Assembly (NCBI GenBank): GCA_030682595.1
Contig: JAUXNZ010000169.1
Location: forward strand, 1 to 7,048
Length of the DNA stretch: 7,048 nt
DNA from: Rhodocyclaceae bacterium
GTDB lineage: Bacteria; Pseudomonadota; Gammaproteobacteria; Burkholderiales; Rhodocyclaceae
Reading direction: 5' to 3'
Part shown: positions 1 to 6,790 of the stretch, in pieces
How the letters are laid out: each line of letters begins with the position of its first letter
Position numbering within the stretch: position 1 is the first letter of the stretch
Program-made: the position numbers and the translations under genes
Notes under the pieces: generated by a model
The model's database searches: none
What the model was told of the DNA's origin: nothing
Seen by the model: the letters and a program-made list of their open reading frames with translations, nothing else

Positions 1-364
1 TCGGGGTGTCGTCGATGATCTCCGCAAGGACCCGCTTCTCGACATGCAATAGCACCACGTTGGTCAGCGCGCTGGCGCACATCGGGTAAGGACTATCGAG
101 AAACAGCGCCGCCTCGCCGCAGGTTTGTCCGGCGCCAAGGATTTCCACGACCTTCTCCTCGCCGCCGGGCGAACAACAGGACTCCTTGAGCTTGCCCGAC
201 ACGACGACAACCAAACCGGTCGGACGCGCACCCTTTTGCAGGACCACGGCCCCCCGCGGATAGCGACATTCCTGCGTCGCGGCGGCCACCCGCGCACGCG
301 CTGGCGCCGGCAAATCTCCAAATAACGGGGTGCGCTTGAGCAGGGTGGCGAGGTGGCTTTCCAT
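1..364 (-). CDS. Crp/Fnr-family transcriptional regulator, N-terminal sensor domain (3' end outside window)
   Basis: Reading leftward from ATG at 364 gives 121 residues with no stop before the window edge, so the C-terminal part and any helix-turn-helix lie outside. What is visible is a cyclic-nucleotide-binding-type beta-roll: an N-terminal helix (LLKRTPLFGDLP, residues 8-19), a YPRGAVVLQKG strand-turn at 35-45, a VVSGKLKE strand at 54-61, GGEEKVVEILGAGQ at 67-80 and the phosphate-binding-cassette position GEAALFLDSPYP at 83-94. Crp proteins that bind cAMP carry Arg-Ser/Thr just after this motif; here the equivalent stretch reads PYPMCASA, so cAMP binding is unlikely. The pattern is closer to Dnr/Fnr-like sensors. 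There are five cysteines (33, 63, 64, 82, 96), none in an obvious Fnr N-terminal cluster. No strong Shine-Dalgarno precedes the ATG; the only in-frame upstream alternative is TTG at 397. Divergent from rpoH. The family call is firm; the signal sensed is unknown. Confidence 0.85.
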   Translation of the reverse strand, partial: MESHLATLLKRTPLFGDLPAPARARVAAATQECRYPRGAVVLQKGARPTGLVVVVSGKLKESCCSPGGEEKVVEILGAGQTCGEAALFLDSPYPMCASALTNVVLLHVEKRVLAEIIDDTP

Positions 365-432
365 GTGGGCGCATTGTAGGCGAGAGCCGAAGCACAAAGT
401 CCTAGTAATTTTGTCGGGAACTTGTTAGACTA

Positions 433-459
433 TTGGCACTCTCACTAACCGAGTGCTAA
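433..459. promoter_or_regulatory. CIRCE operator (predicted HrcA binding site) upstream of rpoH
   Basis: The sequence reads TTGGCACTC, nine bases, GAGTGCTAA. The established CIRCE consensus is TTAGCACTC-N9-GAGTGCTAA, so 17 of 18 arm positions match with the exact 9-bp spacer; the sole change is A to G at the third base of the left arm. HrcA binds this element as a repressor of chaperone genes such as groESL and releases it on heat stress. It sits 25 bp before the rpoH start and 69 bp from the divergent Crp-like gene, so rpoH is the likelier target, although both could be affected. Confidence 0.93.
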
Positions 460-462
460 AAT
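433..462 (+). promoter_or_regulatory. Predicted sigma70 promoter of rpoH, embedded in CIRCE
   Basis: A -35 hexamer TTGGCA (433-438, 5 of 6 to consensus) and a -10 hexamer TAAAAT (457-462, 5 of 6) are separated by 18 bp. TGC directly before the -10 gives an extended -10. The -35 lies inside the left CIRCE arm and the -10 begins inside the right arm, so bound HrcA would physically cover the promoter. Transcription would start near 469, leaving a leader of only about 15 nt that consists mostly of the Shine-Dalgarno AGGAGG at 471-476. I saw no convincing sigma32-type promoter in the spacer. Confidence 0.7.
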
Positions 463-484
463 CCGTTTCGAGGAGGCTTTCGAC

Positions 485-1396
<912 letters not shown>

Positions 1397-2203
1397 TCAG
1401 TTTTCGGCCAGTAGCTTATTCAGATCCGCGGCTATCCGCTCCGGTGCTTCGCCGTAGCGGATCAACAACCGCAGGCGACCTTGCGGATCGTAGGCGTAGC
1501 CGGTGGCGCTGTGGTCGAGGCTATAGTCCAGCGCCGATTTCCCCTGAACCTTGCTGTAGGTCACCCGGAATTCCCGCGCAACTTCGCGGGTGTTCGCGAC
1601 GTCGCCGTAAAGGCCCAGAAAGCGGCTGTCGAACCAGGGCACGTAGGCGGCCAGCACTTCCTGAGTATCGCGTTCCGGGTCCAGCGTGACAAACAGCACC
1701 TGCACCCGGTCGGCCGCCGGGCCAAGCAGGCGCATGGTCTCCTGCAAGGTCACCAGCGTGGTCGGACAGATGTCCGGGCACTGGGCGTAACCAAAGAAAA
1801 CCACCACGGCTTTGCCAGCAAAGTCGGCGCCGGGCAGCCCCAAGCCGACGCCAGCCCCCCGTGGGGGCAGCGAGCCGGGGTTGCGAGCGTGGGGGCCAAC
1901 AAAGTCGGCGCTGGCGAGACGGCGCCCGTTGTGGTCGGTGAGGGCAGCGAGGGCAGACAGGCGGGCAAATTTCGCGCCGCTGATGTCGGTGGAGTGAAAG
2001 GCGGGCTCATTTGACCGGCTGCAACCGGAGAGATGCAGGGTAACCACTACCACACCGATGGCCAGCAACACGGCAGCGACACGGAACATCAGTTTACGCA
2101 CGCCGGGCTTCACCCGTCCGCCGACTGATTGGGTGCCACGCCCACCGAGCAGGCTGGCCACCACAATCAGCAGCAACAGGATGATGACGATCTTGATGAA
2201 CAT
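1397..2203 (-). CDS. SCO1/SenC/PrrC-family copper chaperone, with N-terminal extension and internal insertion
   Basis: SCO proteins have a thioredoxin fold anchored outside the cytoplasmic membrane; they deliver copper to, or reduce, the CuA site of cytochrome oxidase. In this 268-residue reading the fold is clear: VVVFFGYAQCPDICPTT with the copper-binding CxxxC (Cys142, Cys146), VLFVTLDPERDT at 169-180, RFLGLYGD at 194-201 and the copper-ligand histidine in DHSATGYAYDP (His231). Two features exceed the usual ~200-residue family. First, residues 1-60 contain two hydrophobic segments (about 4-19 and 41-58); the second ends in a lipobox LSGC (Cys61). An internal ATG at 2089 (Met39) would give an ordinary lipoprotein, but neither ATG has a clear Shine-Dalgarno. 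The 2203 start lies 6 bp after the mpl stop, which favours translational coupling. Second, residues 102-128 are an insertion between strand and active site (see 1814-1914). Probably cotranscribed with mpl. Family certain, start uncertain. Confidence 0.88.
   Translation of the reverse strand: MFIKIVIILLLLIVVASLLGGRGTQSVGGRVKPGVRKLMFRVAAVLLAIGVVVVTLHLSGCSRSNEPAFHSTDISGAKFARLSALAALTDHNGRRLASADFVGPHARNPGSLPPRGAGVGLGLPGADFAGKAVVVFFGYAQCPDICPTTLVTLQETMRLLGPAADRVQVLFVTLDPERDTQEVLAAYVPWFDSRFLGLYGDVANTREVAREFRVTYSKVQGKSALDYSLDHSATGYAYDPQGRLRLLIRYGEAPERIAADLNKLLAEN
1814..1914. repeat. 81-bp in-frame palindromic repeat-like insertion in the SCO gene, bounded by 20-bp direct repeats
   Basis: The 20-mers at 1814-1833 and 1895-1914 agree at 18 of 20 positions (gccaRcaaagtcggcgcYgg) and are offset by 81 bp, exactly 27 codons. 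The 61 bp between them are GC-rich and hold a hairpin: stem GCCCCC/GGGGGC with loop CGT at 1854-1868, extended by CGC/GCG across a small internal loop. Removing one repeat copy plus the core restores ...LASADF-AGKAVVVFFGY..., an ordinary SCO reading. The core encodes a Gly/Pro-rich stretch (NPGSLPPRGAGVG). The runs gtgggggcagcgagc and gcgagcgtgggggc recall GC-rich repeats common between genes in betaproteobacteria; that resemblance is from memory, not a search. Confidence 0.75.
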
Positions 2204-2209
2204 GGCGCG

Positions 2210-3559
2210 CTAGCGCGCGGCGAGCGCCGCCAGCAATTTGCCGTGGATGCCGCCGAACCCGCCGTTGCTCATCACCAGCACATGGTCGCCCGGCGCAGCG
2301 GCGGTAACGATCCGCGCCACCAGATCGGTCAGGTCGTCAGTCACCACAGCCTTGCCACCGATGGGAGCCAGGGCGGCGGCGGCATCCCAGCCCAGATTGG
2401 CGCTGTAACAGAACACCCCGTCGGCCGCCGCGAGACTGCCGGGCAGGGCGTCTTTCATGGCGCCGAGTTTCATGGTGTTGGAGCGTGGCTCCAGCACGGC
2501 GAGGATGCGCGACGCACCCACCTTGCCGCGCAAACCGGCCAAAGTGGTGGCAATTGCCGTCGGGTGATGGGCGAAGTCGTCATAGACCGTCACCCCATTT
2601 ACCGTGCCGCGCACTTCGAGCCGACGTCTGACGCTTTCAAATCGAGTCAGCGCAGCGAGTCCATGAGCCAGCGGGACGCCGGCATGACGTGCGGCCAGAA
2701 GGGCAGCCAGCGCGTTGTTACGATTGTGTTCGCCGGAGAGCAGCCAACTGATGGCGCCCATTTCCCGCGCTCCCTGCCAGATCACCAGCCGGCCGCTCGC
2801 GTCATCGCCCGTGGCATGCCAGCCGGACATTTCATTGAAGCGCTCGACCGGCGTCCAGCAGCCACGCGTCAATACGCTTTCGAGCGCCGCTTCTGCGGCA
2901 TTCGTCACCACCAGGCCATTCCCCGGGATTGTGCGCACAAAATGGTGAAATTGCGTCTCGATGGCTGCTAGATCGACGAAGATATCCGCGTGATCAAATT
3001 CGAGGTTATTCAGGATGGCCGTGCGCGGATGGTAATGGACGAACTTGGAGCGTTTGTCGCAAAAAGCCGTGTCGTACTCATCAGCTTCGACGACGAAGAA
3101 TGATGATTCGCTGAAATTAGCCGATTTTTTGAAGTTCTGCGGCACCCCGCCGATCAAGAATCCCGGCTGCAGTCCGGCATCTTCGAGTATCCACGCCAGC
3201 ATGGCTGCCGTCGTCGTCTTGCCATGGGTGCCGGCCACCGCCAAAACCCATTTCTTCTGCAAAATATTCTCGGCCAGCCACTGCGGCCCCGATACATAGG
3301 GCAGGCCGCGCGCCAGAATTGCTTCCAGCAGCGGATTGCCGCGCGACACGGCATTGCCGATGACCCACAGATCGGCATTCAACGCCACCTGGTCGGCACC
3401 GAAGTCTTCGACCAGGTCGATGCCCTCGGCCGCCAGTTGGGTGCTCATCGGCGGATACACGTTGGCATCGCAACCGGTGACCCGATGACCGGCGGCGCGC
3501 GCGATCAGCGCGATACCGCCCATGAAGGTGCCGCAGATGCCGAGAATGTGGATGTGCAT
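2210..3559 (-). CDS. mpl: UDP-N-acetylmuramate:L-alanyl-gamma-D-glutamyl-meso-diaminopimelate ligase (Mpl)
   Basis: A 449-residue cytoplasmic Mur-ligase that joins recycled murein tripeptide to UDP-MurNAc using ATP, bypassing de novo MurC/D/E steps. The N-terminal MHIHILGICGTFMGG (1-15) is the characteristic Mpl nucleotide-binding start and distinguishes it from MurC. The central ATP P-loop AGTHGKTTT is at 109-117, the acidic motif EADEYD at 158-163, the NNLEFDHADIF metal/substrate segment at 184-194, GEHNRNN at 276-282 and the C-terminal-domain motif DDFAHHPTA at 327-335, followed by LEPRSNTM at 356-363 and MSNGGFGGIHGK at 430-441. The length is typical. The conserved N-terminus fixes the start although no Shine-Dalgarno is visible; the transcript could begin near 3587 from a -10-like TAGAAT in the inverted repeat. 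The SCO gene follows after 6 bp, so the two probably form one transcript; I know of no functional link between them. Confidence 0.96.
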   Translation of the reverse strand: MHIHILGICGTFMGGIALIARAAGHRVTGCDANVYPPMSTQLAAEGIDLVEDFGADQVALNADLWVIGNAVSRGNPLLEAILARGLPYVSGPQWLAENILQKKWVLAVAGTHGKTTTAAMLAWILEDAGLQPGFLIGGVPQNFKKSANFSESSFFVVEADEYDTAFCDKRSKFVHYHPRTAILNNLEFDHADIFVDLAAIETQFHHFVRTIPGNGLVVTNAAEAALESVLTRGCWTPVERFNEMSGWHATGDDASGRLVIWQGAREMGAISWLLSGEHNRNNALAALLAARHAGVPLAHGLAALTRFESVRRRLEVRGTVNGVTVYDDFAHHPTAIATTLAGLRGKVGASRILAVLEPRSNTMKLGAMKDALPGSLAAADGVFCYSANLGWDAAAALAPIGGKAVVTDDLTDLVARIVTAAAPGDHVLVMSNGGFGGIHGKLLAALAAR

Positions 3560-3578
3560 GGGTGAAAATCGGTTACGG

Positions 3579-3600
3579 GTAGAATGGCCGCGTATTCTAC
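3579..3600. promoter_or_regulatory. 22-bp inverted repeat in the mpl / divergent-gene spacer, with -10-like hexamers on both strands
   Basis: GTAGAAT (3579-3585) and ATTCTAC (3594-3600) form a perfect 7-bp inverted repeat around an 8-bp centre. Because of the symmetry each strand carries TAGAAT (5 of 6 to the sigma70 -10): plus strand 3580-3585, minus strand 3599-3594. Starts predicted from these would be near 3592 for the plus-strand gene and 3587 for mpl, both compatible with the start codons. Upstream -35 matches are poor in both directions, so an activator or a repressor palindrome are both possible. The symmetry is seen; the function is inferred. Confidence 0.5.
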
Positions 3601-3601
3601 G

Positions 3602-3605
3602 GGAG
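3602..3605 (+). promoter_or_regulatory. Shine-Dalgarno that decides the start at 3614
   Basis: GGAG lies 8 bases before ATG 3614. The in-frame ATG at 3584 has no such site and falls within the predicted -10/transcription-start zone, so it is rejected as the start. Confidence 0.65.
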
Positions 3606-3613
3606 CAGGTTCC

Positions 3614-4237
3614 ATGTCACGCCGCAACCATTCTCCACGCATCCCGAACCCAGGCGCACCCGCTTTGCGCTCCGAGCTGGTCCATGCCGCCGCACGGATG
3701 ATCGCCGAAGACGGCGCGGACTACGGTTTTGCCAAAAAGAAGGCGCTGCGCCAACTGGGCTTGCCAGACGGTTTTCCGCTGCCGGGCAATGCCGAGATCG
3801 AAGCCGCCGTGCGCGCGTATCAGGCGATTTATCAGGAGGACGAGCAGGCCGAGCGGCTCGCCTTCCTGCGCGGCGCGGCCATCGACATGATGCACCGCCT
3901 GACGCGGTTTTCTCCCTACCTGACCGGTTCGGTGCTTGAGGGCACCGCCGGGCGCCATGCGCGCATTGACCTCCTGCTCTTTCCCGACAGCGCGAAGGAA
4001 CTGGAAATCTTCCTGCTCGACCAGGGCATCCCTTTCCACCACGGCAACCCCCGAAACGAGCGCGTCGAAGCGGTTTTCGTGATTGACGACGAAAACCGGC
4101 CAGCCAACCTGATCGTGCTCCCGCCACGCGACGAACGGGTAGCCCAGAAGGGCCACGACGGCCGCGTCAGAACGCGTGCCCGGGTCGAAGCGGTCGAGGC
4201 ATTGTGCATTCCGGCAGGGCAAAGTTGCCAAGCGTGA
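3614..4237 (+). CDS. Nucleotidyltransferase-like protein with degenerate active site, function unknown
   Basis: A soluble 207-residue protein with no signal peptide or membrane segment. The centre, TGSVLEGTAGRHARIDLLLF (104-123), has the layout of the minimal nucleotidyltransferase signature GSxxxGTAxxxSDxDLLL: Gly105-Ser106, Gly110-Thr111-Ala112 and one aspartate (Asp119). The preceding metal-binding aspartate position is occupied by arginine (Arg117). A later NLIVLPPRDER (165-175) fits a following strand and could supply a third acidic residue. The N-terminal region is helical and basic (RSELVHAAARMIAEDG, 19-34; FAKKKALRQLGLP, 39-51), followed by an acidic helix around 60-85. From memory, similar unnamed betaproteobacterial proteins keep SDI(D/H) here, but I cannot verify that. 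It is transcribed divergently from mpl, and its last codons contain the -35 of the aroQ operon promoter. It could be a non-catalytic binding protein; no role is assigned. Confidence 0.7.
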   Translation: MSRRNHSPRIPNPGAPALRSELVHAAARMIAEDGADYGFAKKKALRQLGLPDGFPLPGNAEIEAAVRAYQAIYQEDEQAERLAFLRGAAIDMMHRLTRFSPYLTGSVLEGTAGRHARIDLLLFPDSAKELEIFLLDQGIPFHHGNPRNERVEAVFVIDDENRPANLIVLPPRDERVAQKGHDGRVRTRARVEAVEALCIPAGQSCQA

Positions 4238-4252
4238 GTCTTTGGCTATAAT
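4225..4252 (+). promoter_or_regulatory. Predicted sigma70 promoter of the aroQ-accB-accC-prmA operon
   Basis: TTGCCA (4225-4230, 5 of 6) and a perfect TATAAT (4247-4252) are separated by 16 bp. The -35 lies in the last codons of the preceding gene. A start near 4259 would leave a leader of about 105 nt before aroQ. This is the best consensus match in the window. Confidence 0.75.
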
Positions 4253-4263
4253 TTCCCCATCTG

Positions 4264-4295
4264 GACAACTTGCCATCATTTGCGGCAAACTTGTC
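4264..4295 (+). promoter_or_regulatory. Hairpin at the start of the aroQ operon leader
   Basis: GACAA (4264-4268) pairs with TTGTC (4291-4295), and TTGCC (4270-4274) pairs with GGCAA (4284-4288), with a 1x2 internal loop and a 9-nt apical loop (atcatttgc). It would lie at the extreme 5' end of the predicted mRNA. There is no following U-run, so it is not an intrinsic terminator; a role in transcript stability or regulation is speculation. The rest of the leader to 4352 shows no further element I can support. Confidence 0.4.
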
Positions 4296-4352
4296 GTTAT
4301 GTCGAACTCAAAACGAGCCGAATGCGAAGTTTCAGCGTAGGCTCATGTGTGC

Positions 4353-4356
4353 GGAG
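4353..4356 (+). promoter_or_regulatory. Shine-Dalgarno that decides the aroQ start at 4365
   Basis: GGAG lies 8 bases before ATG 4365. The in-frame GTG at 4347 would place this site inside the coding region and has no comparable site of its own. Confidence 0.65.
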
Positions 4357-4364
4357 CGAACGTT

Positions 4365-4862
4365 ATGCCCGAACCAAAAAGCAAAAAGTCATCCGCCAAA
4401 AGGGGTAGTGGCGCAGGCCGAAATGCCCGTATTCTCGTCCTGCACGGCCCCAATCTGAATCTGCTCGGCACGCGCGAGCCTGAAGTTTATGGGCGCACCA
4501 CCCTGGCCGACATCCACACCATGATGGAAGCGCGCGCCAGAGCCATGGGCGTGCAGATCGAAAGCTTCCAGAGCAACAGCGAGGGCGGGCTGATCGACCG
4601 CGTGCAGGCCGCCGGCGCCGAAGGCATCGAATTCATCATCATCAACCCGGGTGGCTACACCCACACCAGTGTTGCCTTGCGCGATGCGCTGGCCGCGGTC
4701 GCCATTCCCTTCGTCGAGGTGCATCTGTCCAACATTTTCGCCCGCGAAGCGTTCCGACATCACTCCCATTTTTCGGCCATCGCCGTCGGCGTGATCTGCG
4801 GCCTGGGTGCGCAGGGTTATGCCCTCGCGCTCGAAGCCGCGCTGGCGCGCATCCGGCAATAA
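4365..4862 (+). CDS. aroQ: Type II 3-dehydroquinate dehydratase (AroQ)
   Basis: A cytoplasmic dodecamer-forming enzyme that converts 3-dehydroquinate to 3-dehydroshikimate, the third step of the shikimate pathway. With the 4365 start it is 165 residues, against about 145-150 for the family. The excess is a Lys/Ser-rich N-terminal tail (MPEPKSKKSSAKRGSGAG) before the core ARILVLHGPNLNLLGTREP. Catalytic features are complete: Arg37 and Tyr42 of the flexible lid (TREPEVYG), the SNSEG motif at 70-74, Asn94 and His100 in NPGGYTHTS, and His120 in VEVHLSNIFAREAFR. It is the first gene of the operon; accB follows after 82 bp with its own Shine-Dalgarno. Placement directly before accBC is, to my knowledge, common in betaproteobacteria and some other proteobacteria. 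Driven by the promoter at 4225-4252. Confidence 0.95.
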   Translation: MPEPKSKKSSAKRGSGAGRNARILVLHGPNLNLLGTREPEVYGRTTLADIHTMMEARARAMGVQIESFQSNSEGGLIDRVQAAGAEGIEFIIINPGGYTHTSVALRDALAAVAIPFVEVHLSNIFAREAFRHHSHFSAIAVGVICGLGAQGYALALEAALARIRQ

Positions 4863-4880
4863 CTCTCAACCGCCCGGCGG

Positions 4881-4930
4881 CGTCATCCGCGCTCGCACCT
4901 GGGGCATCACAAAAACGCCCGTCATCCGCG
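4881..4930. repeat. Two 11-bp direct repeats in the aroQ-accB spacer
   Basis: CGTCATCCGCG occurs at 4881-4891 and again at 4920-4930, 39 bp apart. The second copy lies in a small hairpin (CCCG 4918-4921 with CGGG 4929-4932, 7-nt loop) that ends two bases before the accB Shine-Dalgarno AGGAGG (4935-4940). It may be chance, a duplication remnant or a site affecting accB translation. Confidence 0.45.
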
Positions 4931-4944
4931 GGTCAGGAGGCTAA

Positions 4945-5417
4945 ATGGATCTCAGAAAACTGAAAACCTTGATCGACCTGGTACAGAATTCCGGCATTTC
5001 GGAACTGGAAATCAGCGAGGGAGAGGAAAAAATCCGCATCGCCAAGCACGCTGCCCCCGCCCCGACCACCACCATGGTCAGCATGCCGATGGGCATGCAT
5101 CCGCAAATGATGGATAGTGCCGCCCAGGCTTCCCCTGCAGCAGCGGGAGCCGCCGTCGCGCCTGCCGTGCCCGCCGTACCCGAGGGCCATGTGATGAAAT
5201 CGCCGATGGTCGGCTCTTTCTACCGCTCCAGCAGTCCGGGCGCCGCGCCCCTGGTCGAAGTCGGCACGGCCGTCAAGAAGGGCGACACCCTGTGCATCAT
5301 CGAGGCCATGAAACTGATGAACGAGATCGAGGCCGATGCCGATGGCGTCATCAAGGCCGTCCTGGTTGAGAATGGCCAGGCCGTCGAATTTGATCAACCA
5401 CTGTTCATCATCGTTTA

Positions 5418-5418
<1 letters not shown>
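4945..5418 (+). CDS. accB: Biotin carboxyl carrier protein of acetyl-CoA carboxylase (AccB)
   Basis: A 157-residue carrier that holds biotin for AccC and the carboxyltransferase AccAD in the first committed step of fatty acid synthesis. The N-terminal MDLRKLKTLIDLVQNSGISELEISEGEEKIRI (1-32) is the usual AccB dimer/complex region. Residues 35-80 are an Ala/Pro linker that is unusually methionine-rich between 44 and 56. The biotinyl domain occupies about 83-157, with SPMVGSFYR at 86-94, the AccB thumb region (SSSPGAAP, about 95-102) and the biotin attachment site EAMKLMNEI (Lys123). AGGAGG at 4935-4940, four bases before the ATG, supports the start. The TAA stop shares its last A with the accC ATG, so AccB and AccC synthesis are probably coupled. 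Autoregulation of accBC is known in enterobacteria but nothing here demonstrates it. Confidence 0.97.
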
Positions 5419-6785
<1,367 letters not shown>

Positions 6786-6790
6786 CCCGG

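Noticed and set aside
373..378. Minus-strand TACAAT as a -10 for the Crp-like gene
   Set aside because: A 5 of 6 match, but no acceptable -35 at 15-19 bp and a start only about 2 bases before the ATG; too weak to annotate, although a leaderless transcript is not excluded.
421..460. A sigma32-dependent promoter for rpoH (CTTG at 421-424)
   Set aside because: No CCCCAT-like -10 follows at the right spacing; the sigma70/CIRCE reading explains the region better.
1854..1868. GCCCCC-CGT-GGGGGC hairpin as an intrinsic terminator
   Set aside because: It lies in the middle of the SCO coding region with no T-run on either strand; it is better read as the core of the inserted repeat.
1481..2014. Plus-strand open frame opposite the SCO gene (177 codons)
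   Set aside because: Antisense to a conserved thioredoxin-fold coding sequence; no independent support.
2129..2971. Plus-strand open frame opposite mpl and the start of the SCO gene (280 codons)
   Set aside because: It spans the junction of two real minus-strand genes, has no ribosome binding site and no domain, and is explained by their codon bias.
4341..4370. attC-like sequence (GAACGTTATGCCC) suggesting an integron site
   Set aside because: No matching complementary core, no imperfect palindrome of attC size and no integrase or cassette context.
4270..4458. Possible small leader peptide ORF upstream of and overlapping aroQ
   Set aside because: It uses a TTG start inside the predicted hairpin, has no Shine-Dalgarno, overlaps aroQ by 94 bases and shows no run of regulatory codons.
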